A program made the position numbers and the translations under genes. This document shows positions 37,025 to 46,112 of a stretch of DNA of 64,000 nt, piece by piece. The notes beneath the pieces are model-generated. The model worked only from the letters and a program-made list of their open reading frames with translations, had not been told where the DNA came from and searched no databases. Numbering within the stretch: the stretch's first letter is position 1; each line of letters starts with the position of its first letter. The DNA lies in NCBI GenBank assembly GCA_025936825.1, contig JAICSO010000009.1, positions 62,001 to 126,000 of the forward strand, read 5' to 3'. Source of the stretch: Terriglobales bacterium. GTDB taxonomy: Bacteria; Acidobacteriota; Terriglobia; Terriglobales; Acidobacteriaceae.

Positions 37025-38182
37025 TCAGGCTTTCGAGGCAATCACTTCCTGCGCAATGTGGAAGGCTGTGTTCGCGGCGGGCAGCCCCGCGTAGATACCC
37101 ACCAGCAGGAGAATCTCCTTCACATCGCATAATTCCAGCTCATGCTGAAGCCCTGCAGCCAAATGCATGCGAAATTCCTCCCATCGCCCCAAAGCCGCCA
37201 TCAGCGCCAGAACCAGCAACCGTCGAATCCGGTCATCCAGCAGTGGCCTGCTCCACAGTTCCGCCCACGCGTACCGCGTGATCAGATTCTGGAAATCGCG
37301 ATTGAAATCATTCGCGTTGGCTGCGGCGCGATCTACGTGCGCGTCACCTAAGACTCTTCGGCGAGACACAAATCCTGCTTCCATCGATCCCGCCTCTGTT
37401 GGCCCCAATAGGAATTCCAGCACGGCTGCGGTAAACGAACGTGGTTGTTCGATGTTAGACAAGTGCGCCGTCGGCAGGTGGACTGCCTTCGCATTCGGAA
37501 TTTGTCGCGCCAGCAGCTCGCCATTTCCGGTCCACGGGGTTGACGGATCGGTATCTCCCGAGATGACAAGGCATGGCACGTTGATTTTTTGCAGCGACTG
37601 CCGGCTATCGAAATCTCGTAAGGCCACGCAGCAACCGAGATAGCCTGTGGGATCAGTCCCGAGGAACACCGCTCGGGTCGACGCGACATAAGGATTGTGG
37701 CCAGCACGATTCTTCTCGGAGAAGAATCGACGCATGACGACTTCGACGATTGCCGCCATGCCTCCCTCGCGTACTGATTGAATCCGGCTGTTCCAAACCG
37801 AGGAATCTCCAAATCGAGGGGACGTGTTGGCCAGAATCAATTGCGTGATTCGCCCGGGAAAATTGAGGACGATCCACTGCCCGACGGCGCCTCCCATCGA
37901 AAGCCCACACCAAGCGAACTTGTCGATGCCGAGCGCATTGACCAGCGCCACAGCGTCACGACCGAGTTGCTCGACGGAAAATTCACCGGAAGGAGCATCT
38001 GTTGCGCCGTGGCCGCGAGTGTCATAGCGCAAAACCTGGAAATGCCGCAGTAGGTCCGGCATTTGCGGGTCCCAGAGACTGTGGTCCGTGCTGATGGAAT
38101 GCGAAAGCACCAGCAACGGCCGCCCGCTGACACCCTCAAGTCGGTAAAACTGCCTCAACTTATTCGCTGTGAGGAATGGCAT
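37025..38182 (-). CDS. pcaL: Fused 3-oxoadipate enol-lactonase / 4-carboxymuconolactone decarboxylase
   Basis: 385 residues, a PcaD-PcaC fusion of the protocatechuate branch of the beta-ketoadipate pathway. Residues about 1-255 are the alpha/beta hydrolase (nucleophile in CGLSMGGAVGQW). Residues about 270-385 are the carboxymuconolactone decarboxylase (LAALGRWEEFRMHLAAGLQH, VKEILLLVGIYAGLPAANTA). It turns 4-carboxymuconolactone via the enol-lactone into 3-oxoadipate. It follows pcaB by one base in the same operon. No ring-cleavage dioxygenase (pcaGH) is in the window. Confidence 0.88.
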   Translation of the reverse strand: MPFLTANKLRQFYRLEGVSGRPLLVLSHSISTDHSLWDPQMPDLLRHFQVLRYDTRGHGATDAPSGEFSVEQLGRDAVALVNALGIDKFAWCGLSMGGAVGQWIVLNFPGRITQLILANTSPRFGDSSVWNSRIQSVREGGMAAIVEVVMRRFFSEKNRAGHNPYVASTRAVFLGTDPTGYLGCCVALRDFDSRQSLQKINVPCLVISGDTDPSTPWTGNGELLARQIPNAKAVHLPTAHLSNIEQPRSFTAAVLEFLLGPTEAGSMEAGFVSRRRVLGDAHVDRAAANANDFNRDFQNLITRYAWAELWSRPLLDDRIRRLLVLALMAALGRWEEFRMHLAAGLQHELELCDVKEILLLVGIYAGLPAANTAFHIAQEVIASKA

Positions 38183-38183
38183 G

Positions 38184-39539
38184 TTATTTTCGGCCTCGTT
38201 GCCGACCGCGAGTCGATGATAAAAGCCGCGCCGTGAATACCTGCGCCGCTCCTAAGTACTCTTCGGGATCCTCGACGCTGGCGAGCAGTTTCTTGTCAAT
38301 TTGCGCCTCAGGAATGTCCGCCAGGACTTGCGCGAGCGTGCGACCTCGCATTTTCTTCGGGTCAGTTGCACGCTCTAAAGCTTCATGCGCCGCCTCGCGC
38401 CCTAGTTTAGCGGTAAGCAGCAGCGCCGCTTTTTCCGCGAAAATCGTCCCTTGGGTCGATTTCAGGTTCTCTTTCATTCGCATGGGACTGACGGTAAGTC
38501 CCTCCCCAACCTCGGCCATCGAGGCAATAGCCACTCCGGTGGACTGAATGAGTTCTGACATGGTCGGCCACTCCGCCTGCCATCCTCCAACTCCGCGCTC
38601 GTGCTCCTGCACCATTTGCGACAGAAATGCTGCTGTCAGCCCCGGAACGCGATTCGCAGCTGCGAGTGCAATCGCGGAAGCAATCGGGTTGCGTTTCTGC
38701 GGCATCGTCGACGACCCACCACGGCCGCCTTCTCCAGGCTCCGACGCTTCGCCCACTTCGTGCTGCATCATCAAGCTGATGTCGCGTGCCATCTTCCCCA
38801 GACTGCCAGTTAGTATCCCGCACGAACACGCCACCTCTGCAAGGCGGTCGCGATGGGTGTGCCAAGGAGCACCCGAAAAGTTCACTCTGAGCCGCTTCGC
38901 CATCAACTCAGCCACGCGAGGGCCGCGATTCCCGAGCGCCGCAAGCGTGCCCGACGCTCCCCCAAACTGGAGAACGAGAGCCTCCGAGAACGCACGCTGA
39001 AGTCGAACCCGCCCACGGCGAATTGATGCCAGCCATCCTGCCGCCTTCAATCCCATGGTGACTGGAGGTGCGGGCTGCAGCAGTGTGCGGCCCAACATCA
39101 CTGCCTTCGAATGCTTCGCAACAAAAGGTCGTAAAGCCTTCTCGATGCGCGCGAGGTCAGCGTCGAGAATCTGTGCACCCTTCTTCAGAAGCAGGACAAG
39201 CGCGGTGTCCGCTACATCCTGGCTCGTCGCTCCCCAATGAACGAAGTCGGCGGCCCGGGCGTCTTCCTGCTGAACTCGTTTGCGAAGCGCTTTGACCAGC
39301 GGAATGCCGGGCGTCCCCGCGCGTAGAGTCTCTCTCGCCAGTGCTGCGGTGTTATATTCTTCAGCTCGCGAGCAGCGGGCAATGGTGCGCACTGCAGATT
39401 GCGGGATGATTCGGAGTTCAGCTTCGGCGCGGGCCAGAGCAACTTCGAAATCCAGCATTGCCTGGAGGACGGACACATCGGAAAACACTGCGGCCAGCGG
39501 CTCAGTGGTGGCCAGACTCTCGATCAGCCGCACGGACAT
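38184..39539 (-). CDS. pcaB: 3-carboxy-cis,cis-muconate cycloisomerase
   Basis: 451 residues of the fumarase/aspartase superfamily. The signature GGSSTMPQKRNPIASAIALA carries the flexible substrate-binding loop Ser. The product is gamma-carboxymuconolactone, substrate of the next gene. GGAGGG five bases before ATG. It is the first gene of a two-gene operon. Confidence 0.9.
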   Translation of the reverse strand: MSVRLIESLATTEPLAAVFSDVSVLQAMLDFEVALARAEAELRIIPQSAVRTIARCSRAEEYNTAALARETLRAGTPGIPLVKALRKRVQQEDARAADFVHWGATSQDVADTALVLLLKKGAQILDADLARIEKALRPFVAKHSKAVMLGRTLLQPAPPVTMGLKAAGWLASIRRGRVRLQRAFSEALVLQFGGASGTLAALGNRGPRVAELMAKRLRVNFSGAPWHTHRDRLAEVACSCGILTGSLGKMARDISLMMQHEVGEASEPGEGGRGGSSTMPQKRNPIASAIALAAANRVPGLTAAFLSQMVQEHERGVGGWQAEWPTMSELIQSTGVAIASMAEVGEGLTVSPMRMKENLKSTQGTIFAEKAALLLTAKLGREAAHEALERATDPKKMRGRTLAQVLADIPEAQIDKKLLASVEDPEEYLGAAQVFTARLLSSTRGRQRGRK

Positions 39540-39727
39540 GTTTCCCTCCGCGACGTTTTCAGCGGCACATCTGGTACGAGTATTTATAAACCAGACTGCG
39601 ATTAATATCGTGACTCAGCAGGTGGTTAGATGTGTTCCTGGAAATCCAATGATCCCGTTCGCATCACGCGCAACAGACAGGGCACCTGACGGGAACCACA
39701 GCGTGCGATCCTGCGTCGTGTGGCAAC

Positions 39728-40561
39728 TTAACGACTGTGCTTGCTAGAACTGGCGCTCGACGCAGCACTCTGCCCTTCGAAATCGCTTCTGAGTTCTTCG
39801 TGCTTCTTGCGAGCGGCATCTACCAGGGCCCCGAACAAGGCCCGCGATCGGAAATCGTCGTCGAACGAACGTTCTGGGTGCCATTGCACCGCCAGAACAA
39901 AATGGTCTGGCGACGTTCCTTCGAGCGCCTCTATCACATTGTCGTCCGGACATCGCGCGACCACGCGTAATCCATCTCCAATCACATCTCCTGCCGCCTG
40001 GTGATGGCTGGAATTCGCAGGCATGCTCATGGAGGGACAGCCGCCCTCGGCTGTCCGGTCGAGCGACGCTCGACAGCTCTCCGCGCCTGCCACAATCTCG
40101 GCCAGCTTCGACCCCGGCTCAATCGAGACGTTATGCGCTATCGGAACCGTTCTCCCTGCCTCATGGTTGATCCGCGACTCAATATGCTGCAGCAGATTTC
40201 CCGACTGGTATACGTTCAAAATTTGTAGCCCATAACAAATTCCCAGGACAGGCTTGCGCATGTTGTAGGCATCTTGCAGCAGAAGTTCATCGACCGTGTC
40301 GCGCTTGGGATCCGCAGCCTCGGTTTTGGCATGTTTTTCCGCCCCAAACTTCGCGGGGTCTACGTCGGCCTTGCTCCCCGGCAGCAGCACTCCATCGCAC
40401 TGCTCGATCATCTTCATGACCTCCGCTGGAGGCCGATCCAGCGGAATGCGAACGGACTGTCCGCCAGAAAGCTCCACCGCGCGCTCGTATTGAGGGATTG
40501 CTCGCAATGCGTATTCAGGATCGCCGCCATGCGGCAAAGGGATGGCAATGCGCGGCTTCAT
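39728..40561 (-). CDS. PuuD-like class I glutamine amidotransferase (peptidase C26)
   Basis: 277 residues. The nucleophile Cys lies in PVLGICYGLQILN and the His-Glu pair in VLAVQWHPERSF, so a gamma-glutamyl hydrolase activity (as in putrescine degradation) is likely. Around residues 160-185 the protein carries an unusual stretch (ESCRASLDRTAEGGCPSMS), directly before the conserved NSSHHQ. It is encoded by a palindromic element and looks like an in-frame insertion. It overlaps the membrane-protein gene upstream by four bases. Confidence 0.85.
   Translation of the reverse strand: MKPRIAIPLPHGGDPEYALRAIPQYERAVELSGGQSVRIPLDRPPAEVMKMIEQCDGVLLPGSKADVDPAKFGAEKHAKTEAADPKRDTVDELLLQDAYNMRKPVLGICYGLQILNVYQSGNLLQHIESRINHEAGRTVPIAHNVSIEPGSKLAEIVAGAESCRASLDRTAEGGCPSMSMPANSSHHQAAGDVIGDGLRVVARCPDDNVIEALEGTSPDHFVLAVQWHPERSFDDDFRSRALFGALVDAARKKHEELRSDFEGQSAASSASSSKHSR
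40035..40074. repeat. Double palindromic element inside the amidotransferase gene
   Basis: Hairpin 1: GGACAGCCG-ccct-CGGCTGTCC (40035-40056). Hairpin 2: GTCGAGCG-a-CGCTCGAC (40058-40074). Both are perfect and adjacent. The second has a close copy at 40967-40983 in the next intergenic space. Confidence 0.7.
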
Positions 40562-40866
40562 CGTGCGGGGTGCATTTGGTCGGCGATCTGGCCAAGTGCT
40601 TTGGCCTGGCGGTAGTGGCGGATCTCCATGACCAGAGCCGAGATGAGGACAATTGTGCCCACCATCGCAGCTACGGGCAATGCAACATCGCGATAGGCGA
40701 GCGTCATGTTGGCGTGTCCACCCTTGAGCTTTGCCGCAAGAATCACGCCGAGGATGCCCAGCAGCAGGCTCACGGCAAAGGACAGCAGTGTGACCACGAC
40801 CGTCACCAGCAGAACACGCAGTGGAATTAGGTACCAGCGCGGTTTGCGAAGAGAAGATTCTGCCAT
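40558..40866 (-). CDS. Small two-helix membrane protein
   Basis: 102 residues with a basic N-terminus and membrane helices (IPLRVLLVTVVVTLLSFAVS, LLGILGVILAAKL; VALPVAAMVGTIVLISALVM). No family recognised. The stop overlaps the amidotransferase ATG (ATGA), so the pair is an operon. Confidence 0.65.
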   Translation of the reverse strand: MAESSLRKPRWYLIPLRVLLVTVVVTLLSFAVSLLLGILGVILAAKLKGGHANMTLAYRDVALPVAAMVGTIVLISALVMEIRHYRQAKALGQIADQMHPAR

Positions 40867-40900
40867 TTGCTCTAGCCTACAACAGAGAACAGGCCATGTG

Positions 40901-40983
40901 GGGACGGGCGCCCTCGCTAAGCCTGCCCTGAGCGACTGAGCAAAGCGAGGGAGTCGAACGGGTCCGGTCGAGCGGAGCTCGAC
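40901..40983. repeat. Intergenic copy of the palindromic element
   Basis: Begins GGGACGGGCGCCCTCGC and ends with GTCGAGC-gga-GCTCGAC (40967-40983). Matches the element at 40035-40074 apart from a central insertion carrying the dyad CTCGCT/AGCGAG. Located upstream of the membrane-protein gene. Confidence 0.5.
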
Positions 40984-41015
40984 ATTACCAGCCGCAATCC
41001 TCCCGGCAGACGACC

Positions 41016-41192
41016 TTATCCCTTTACCAGCGGCTGTCCCGGCGAATTACGCGACAGGCGGGTCAGCTTGGCTTCGATGCGCTCACGGTCGCCGGATGAT
41101 CCGGCTGCTTTCAGGCGCTTGCGCAGCTTCGTGACCTTCTCGGCGCGGGTGCGGCGACGGCGAATTTCAGGACGACGGCTTGGTGCGGACAT
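41016..41192 (-). CDS. Small basic protein, DUF6800-like
   Basis: 58 residues from ATG 41192, with AAAGGAG five bases upstream. Arg/Lys-rich (MSAPSRRPEIRRRRTRAEKV, then KLRKRLKAAGSSGDRERIEA), mostly helical. It resembles the short RRPEIRRRR proteins of Acidobacteriota and Planctomycetota (DUF6800, from memory). Nucleic-acid or ribosome binding is a guess from charge. Confidence 0.6.
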   Translation of the reverse strand: MSAPSRRPEIRRRRTRAEKVTKLRKRLKAAGSSGDRERIEAKLTRLSRNSPGQPLVKG

Positions 41193-41335
41193 GAGGCTCC
41201 TTTGATTTAAGACTTCAGTCTTGTACTTAACGAGAATAACGTACCGCCGAAGTTCGCGCAGGCTAGTACTGTGCGTCGCCTGTCCAAAAAAGAGGGACAG
41301 CTCGCCGCTGCCCCTGAGAAATACCTTCGCACTGT

Positions 41336-43273
41336 TTACGCGTTGTGTGTCCAGATTCTGCCGTAGTTGCTGGGCACAATCAGCATCTGTTCCGTTAGCG
41401 CTTTCATGCCAATCTTGTGGTCCAGCCCGTGCAGTTCCTCCTGGTAGTCGCCGTCAATTGGGAACCAAAAGGGTACGGTCTGGTCGTAATCCGAAAAATT
41501 CAAGCCAATCAGGCTGAAGGCTCTCGTGTTGTAGCGCGAGAACAGCATGACGCCTTTCGATTGGTAGCGGTCCCATTCGTTGTAGAAGAAGTGTTCTCCG
41601 CTGCGGAAGTGGGCACTGCTGTTACGCAGCGCCAGCAGCTTGCGCATCAATCGGATGAGTTGCTGACCTGCGTCATCGTAGAAGTAATCCCAGCGAACCG
41701 GACGGAACAGCATCACGCGTCCTATGCCGTCGTTCGGGATCCTGTGATCTTCTCCGAATTCCTCTCCTTGCCACAGCAGCGGTATGCCTTTGCATGCGGA
41801 CATACCAATGAAGTAGGGCTGCAGCTTGTACCATAAGTTACGATTCCCCTCCGCGAACAAATCGTTGCCGCTGTCGGGATCCAATCCGAAATTGCAGATG
41901 AATCGAGATTTGTCGTGGTTCTCAAGGTGCTGGAAAGCAGTCTTTGGAATGGTGTCCCCATTCACCGTGACACTGCTTGGGAATCCTGACAATCCCCACG
42001 AGAACGCCAGGTTCGTGAGATTGTCCCACTTGGGAGGGCTGGCAACGGAATCGCAGGCCAGCCCGGTCGCCGCGCCGAATGTGCGATCTTGCCACGTGGA
42101 AGTGCTGTAAGACTGGTTTAGCACGTCCACAGGCACCTCCAACTGCTCGGCACACTGGATGAGATTGATGGAGTTGCCGCTTTTGAATCGTTGCCAGTAT
42201 TGCATTCCCGCCGCGACCTGCGACTTGGTTGTCTGATATGTCCAATAGGTCAGCGAGGCATACCCATTACCCGTCGGCCCATCCCAGTACTCGGGCACGC
42301 AGTCATAGCGGAACCCGTCAACGTGGTAAACGTCGAGCCAGTGATAGTTCACGGTGCAGAAGAAATCTCGCGTAAGTTGGCGATTGAAGTCCGTGCTGGC
42401 TCCAAACATGTCCTTCGCAAAAGGGCCGATGAAGGGATTCTCCTCAAATTTGAGTTGGTCGTAGACGTACTTATACGGAAAACTTTCGCTGGTGTGTCCG
42501 TAGACAGAATCGACAATCACCGCAATTCCATTCTGGTGCGCAACGTCCACCAGTTGCTGGAAGTCCTTTCGATTCCCGAACCGCTCATCCACTCCGAAGT
42601 ATCCGAGCGGCATGTACCCCCAGTCGACCGTCTCAGCAGCATTGGTCACGGGCATAATCTCGATGCAGTTCACGCCCAAGTCGGCGAGATAACGTAAATG
42701 AGCAATCGCTCCGTCGATATTGCCGCCGAACTCGCTGATCATCATTTCGTACACCACCAGGTCATTCAGTTGCGGCGTCTTCCAGTTGGCTTCTTCCGCG
42801 CTCCACTCGTAGTCTTCGTATCCGAGAGTAAAGGCCGACATCTTGCCGACGCCAAACTCACGCGCGTAGGGATCGATCACCCAATCAATGGGCGTGGGGT
42901 CATTGGGCCGGTATATCTGGTAGCGATAAATGTAAGTTCCGTTGCTCCCCCATGCGGACTCGAACTGGGTCCTTCCCGAAGGGTCGATCTCGATCGCGTT
43001 CGGACTCGACCAGAAATTCCCATACACAGGATCAGTTGACAAGTGGCTCAACGCGAATTCCTTAGACCGTATCCCCTGCAGAAATTGATCTTTCTCGTGC
43101 AGAATCTTGACGGTCACGCGGTAACCATCTGTCGCGGAGATCCAAGGGAGAAATAGCCCTAACATCATCTTCCCTTGAGAAATCTCACGCGGTCCGAGTT
43201 TGTTGAGGGGAAGCAGCTGAGGAATGTTGACTGGAGCCGCTCCGACTACTTCAAGTACAGGCGCTGCGGACAT
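41336..43273 (-). CDS. GH13 alpha-glucan-active enzyme (branching-enzyme-like)
   Basis: 645 residues: an N-terminal CBM48-like beta domain (about 25-150, YIYRYQIYRPNDPTPIDWVI), the GH13 barrel and a C-terminal beta domain. The four GH13 regions are visible: I VIVDSVYGHTSE, II GFRYDCVPEYW (nucleophile Asp), III IQCAEQLE (acid Glu), IV FQHLENHDK. Region I lacks the usual NH, having YGH. Architecture suggests a branching, maltooligosyltrehalose-type or related transglycosylase; the exact activity is uncertain. No signal peptide. AAAGGAGG upstream of ATG. Confidence 0.82.
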   Translation of the reverse strand: MSAAPVLEVVGAAPVNIPQLLPLNKLGPREISQGKMMLGLFLPWISATDGYRVTVKILHEKDQFLQGIRSKEFALSHLSTDPVYGNFWSSPNAIEIDPSGRTQFESAWGSNGTYIYRYQIYRPNDPTPIDWVIDPYAREFGVGKMSAFTLGYEDYEWSAEEANWKTPQLNDLVVYEMMISEFGGNIDGAIAHLRYLADLGVNCIEIMPVTNAAETVDWGYMPLGYFGVDERFGNRKDFQQLVDVAHQNGIAVIVDSVYGHTSESFPYKYVYDQLKFEENPFIGPFAKDMFGASTDFNRQLTRDFFCTVNYHWLDVYHVDGFRYDCVPEYWDGPTGNGYASLTYWTYQTTKSQVAAGMQYWQRFKSGNSINLIQCAEQLEVPVDVLNQSYSTSTWQDRTFGAATGLACDSVASPPKWDNLTNLAFSWGLSGFPSSVTVNGDTIPKTAFQHLENHDKSRFICNFGLDPDSGNDLFAEGNRNLWYKLQPYFIGMSACKGIPLLWQGEEFGEDHRIPNDGIGRVMLFRPVRWDYFYDDAGQQLIRLMRKLLALRNSSAHFRSGEHFFYNEWDRYQSKGVMLFSRYNTRAFSLIGLNFSDYDQTVPFWFPIDGDYQEELHGLDHKIGMKALTEQMLIVPSNYGRIWTHNA

Positions 43274-43584
43274 GGTGCCTCCTTTTGATTTGAAGTTTCA
43301 GCTCACGGCGTCACAAGACACGCCGGCGACATGGGCTAATACCTTGATGGAATCATTCGCTCAGGGAGTGTGCACTTCCTCCCCTCGGTGGGAACTGCGC
43401 TTCAGAGGGCGAATTCGAGAGGATTCTGTGCCTCTCGAACGCCGAAGTCAATAGTGATCGAGTTAAAGTTGTGTGTTTTCCCGATATGGGCGGTCGCTTC
43501 GATCGCGCAGGTGTACCTGGGACAAGTTAACTGCTCATACCCGGCAGACCGAGGAAGAAGATTCGATCTACCGGGCACAACTGT
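43274..43584 (-). other. Intergenic region upstream of the GH13 gene
   Basis: 311 bases without a supported gene. It contains a candidate promoter for the GH13 gene (43423-43451) and its ribosome site; I see no other structure. Confidence 0.5.
43423..43451 (-). promoter_or_regulatory. Candidate sigma-70-type promoter of the GH13 gene
   Basis: On the minus strand TTGACT (43451-43446), a 17-base spacer, then CAGAAT (43428-43423). The -35 matches 5 of 6 and the -10 4 of 6 consensus positions. It lies about 150 bases upstream of the start. Confidence 0.35.
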
Positions 43585-44433
43585 CTAGGCTGCTGCCTTG
43601 CGGGTTTGTTGGACCGACTGCACAAACTTCAGCAAGTCTGCGTTGACTTCGTCCTGGTGTGTAGACGTGAGCCCGTGCGGCCGGCCCGGGTAGTAAATCT
43701 CCTGCGCTCCCTTGATCAGCTTGGCAGTTTTTTTTGATGTATCCTTGATCGGTACGATCTGATCGTCTTCACCATGCATGACCAATGTGGGCACGTCGAA
43801 TTTTCTGAGGTCCTCGGTAAAGTCGGTTTCGGAAAATGCCTTAATGCAATCGTAGGAATTCTTGAGTCCAGCCTGCATGCTCCATAGCCAGAACTGGTCC
43901 AGGATTCCCTGCGATACTTTCGCTCCCGGCCGGTTCGCGCCATAGAACACTACGGCAAAGTCTTTGTAGAACTGTGAACGATCTTTGAAAAGGCCGGTGC
44001 GCAATCCGTCGAACACTTCCATGGGGAGCCCCTCTGGATTGGCAGAGGTCTTCACTACGATCGGCGGGACAGCGGCAATCAGCACTGCAGCTGCCACCCG
44101 CTTTGTACCGTGACGTCCGATGTACCGTGCCACTTCGCCTCCACCCGTGGAGTGACCCACCAGAGTGACATCCCTGAGATCGAGCGCCTCAATGACTGCA
44201 GCCAGATCATCGGCATATCCGTTCATGTCGTTCCCGGATGAAGCCTGGCTCGAGCGGCCGTGGCCGCGGCGGTCATGGGCAACGGCGCGAAAACCGTTCT
44301 GGGCGAGAAAAAGCATTTGCCCGTCCCATGCATCGGCGTTGAGCGGCCATCCGTGCGAAAACGTAACAACCGGGCCCTTGCCCCAGTCTTTGTAGTAGAT
44401 TGCCGTGCCATCTTTCACCGTGATTGTGCTCAT
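43585..44433 (-). CDS. Alpha/beta hydrolase (non-heme chloroperoxidase type)
   Basis: 282 residues. Nucleophile elbow [19 protein letters not shown], acid in [12 protein letters not shown], and His in [15 protein letters not shown] match the cofactor-free haloperoxidase/esterase group. Cytoplasmic. GGAGGAG upstream of ATG. It forms a minus-strand group with the SDR gene and a broken cupin gene. Confidence 0.88.
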   Translation of the reverse strand: MSTITVKDGTAIYYKDWGKGPVVTFSHGWPLNADAWDGQMLFLAQNGFRAVAHDRRGHGRSSQASSGNDMNGYADDLAAVIEALDLRDVTLVGHSTGGGEVARYIGRHGTKRVAAAVLIAAVPPIVVKTSANPEGLPMEVFDGLRTGLFKDRSQFYKDFAVVFYGANRPGAKVSQGILDQFWLWSMQAGLKNSYDCIKAFSETDFTEDLRKFDVPTLVMHGEDDQIVPIKDTSKKTAKLIKGAQEIYYPGRPHGLTSTHQDEVNADLLKFVQSVQQTRKAAA

Positions 44434-44483
44434 AGGAATTTTCTCCTCCGTCCTGAATAAACAGAACTAGTCGCAGTTGTGGT

Positions 44484-44855
44484 TTCATTTGGCGGGCACC
44501 AACACCGGAGCGCCTTTGTCCTTCACTAAGAAACACGACGAATTTCGCCGGTTTGGTTTTGCTGGCGTTCCGCCCAACAATATGGATATCATCCGGGCCT
44601 TCGTAGAAGGTTTGACCCGGTATGAGGGTTACTTGCTTGCCGCCTCTCACTTGCATCACGATCGAGCCTTCCAGCACATAGACAAATGCATGGATCGGAA
44701 CTGCCCGGCGGATACTCGACCGTGATCATCAGGCCTTCCTTGCCAGGCAGGTTTGACAGGTCTTTCGACAATAGCTGCGTGACCTTGGCCTCCTGCGCTG
44801 CCAGCATTCCGCACATGAGCCATGCCAGAACGAAAACTAATTTTGTGAAGCTCAT
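44484..44855 (-). pseudogene. Decayed secreted cupin gene
   Basis: ATG 44855 (GAGG upstream) starts a signal peptide (TKLVFVLAWLMCGMLAAQE) and the first cupin strands up to VEYPPGSSDP. There the frame breaks; the continuation (IHAFVYVLEGSIVMQVRGGK, PGQTFYEGPDDIHIV) is in another frame. Homologues normally carry a His-rich metal motif at this point, so about 20-30 bases seem deleted. A second break near 44533, an extra T, lies before the end VKDKGAPVLVPAK. Two breaks and a lost metal site indicate a true pseudogene. Confidence 0.75.
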
Positions 44856-44911
44856 GGAGACCTCGGTGTTCGCCGACACTTATGCGTCGTATGCATCGGC
44901 TGCGGATCGCG

Positions 44912-45679
44912 CTACGCTGCTCGTGCGATCTGTGCCGCGGGTTCTGTTAGCCAGGTCTCGAAACGAGTCTCGGAAAGTCTTGCGCTATTGCTGGGAAGCA
45001 GAGTTCTCTCGCTGACTCTCACTCCACCGTAACGCGCGTTTGGGTCAGGGATGACTTCGCGGTTGTCTTTGAGCGATACCAAGCGCCGCCGCACCAGTTC
45101 ATCCACACGAAACTGTTCCGGGCCAGCTATTTCGACTATTCCGTTTACCGGTTGACCTACTGCGACTTTAGCGACGCCGCTTGCGACGTCGTCGGCCGCC
45201 ATCGGCTGGAACAACACGGGAGGCAAATGCACTTTGCCGCCCACCATGGAAATGTCGGCAAGGCCTTTCAGGAATTCAAAGAACTGGGTCGCGTGAACGA
45301 TGGAGTAAGGGATGGAAGCCTGTTTGATCAGCTTTTCCTGGGCAATCTTCGCGCGAAAGTAGCCGCTTTCCAATAGCCGGTCGGTTCCGACCACCGATAA
45401 TGCGACATGATGCTTCACCCCCGCCGTCGTTTCATTCGTCAGGATATTTCGAGTCGAAGTTTCGAAGAACTTCAGCACTTCGGCGTCGTCCCAGGAGGGA
45501 GAGTTTGATACATCGACAACTACGGATGCGCCTTTCAGCACTTCGGCGAGTCCTTCACCCGTGATGGTATTTACACCGGTGTTGGGCGCCGCCGCTATTG
45601 CCTCGTGTCTTTGCTCACGAAGTTCGTTGACGAGCTTTGATCCAATGAGTCCAGTACCGCCTATGACTACAATTTTCAT
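44912..45679 (-). CDS. NAD(P)-binding NmrA/SDR-type oxidoreductase
   Basis: 255 residues with the Rossmann motif VVIGGTGLIGSKLV at the start. The body (ASVVVDVSNSPSWDDAEVLK, HHVALSVVGTDRLLESGYFR) is of the atypical extended SDR group, which often bind quinones or sense NADP. ATG 45679 has AAGGAGA six bases upstream. Substrate unknown. Confidence 0.87.
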   Translation of the reverse strand: MKIVVIGGTGLIGSKLVNELREQRHEAIAAAPNTGVNTITGEGLAEVLKGASVVVDVSNSPSWDDAEVLKFFETSTRNILTNETTAGVKHHVALSVVGTDRLLESGYFRAKIAQEKLIKQASIPYSIVHATQFFEFLKGLADISMVGGKVHLPPVLFQPMAADDVASGVAKVAVGQPVNGIVEIAGPEQFRVDELVRRRLVSLKDNREVIPDPNARYGGVRVSERTLLPSNSARLSETRFETWLTEPAAQIARAA

Positions 45680-45786
45680 AATTGTCTCCTTCCAATGGCG
45701 TTTCAGGGCCACGGTCTGTGGGTAGGACTTAGTGACACGATTCCTCTTGGCGCCAAACGAGAGCACGAGAGGTCACTCAGGGATGA

Positions 45787-45855
45787 TCACGGGACCACGA
45801 TTGGTGGCGGCCCAGCACGAATCTTCCAGTGCTGTGCTATTACGCGTGTGAACAT
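45787..45855 (-). CDS. Possible 22-codon leader peptide before the SDR gene
   Basis: ATG 45855 with AGGAG six bases upstream encodes MFTRVIAQHWKIRAGPPP and ends at 45787, 108 bases before the SDR start. No runs of a regulatory amino acid are seen, so this is a low-confidence call based on the ribosome site only. Confidence 0.25.
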   Translation of the reverse strand: MFTRVIAQHWKIRAGPPPIVVP

Positions 45856-45888
45856 GCTTGCTCCTTCCTTGGTTATCTGTGAAAGGAG

Positions 45889-45962
45889 ATCCGCCCTTCC
45901 GCATCGGGCATTGACGTGATTTGTCTTGCGAGAATGCTCAGCTTACCTGGGTAAGGGCGGAT
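45889..45962. repeat. Spaced inverted repeat upstream of the SDR gene
   Basis: ATCCGCCCTT (45889) and AAGGGCGGAT (45953), 54 bases apart, both perfect. The 433-base gap 45680-46112 otherwise contains only the short leader frame. It may be an operator pair or the stem of a transcript. Confidence 0.4.
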
Positions 45963-46112
45963 GTAGAACGTTTCGAGAGGCAGATGCGCAGACCTGGAGT
46001 CCCGCAAATACCCGTATGACTTCACATGTATGCGATATCTAAGCGATACTCGCGATTCTAAGCTGCAGCAATCAGGTAAACCGTGTAGAGCATAGCTAGT
46101 ATTCCGTGAAAA

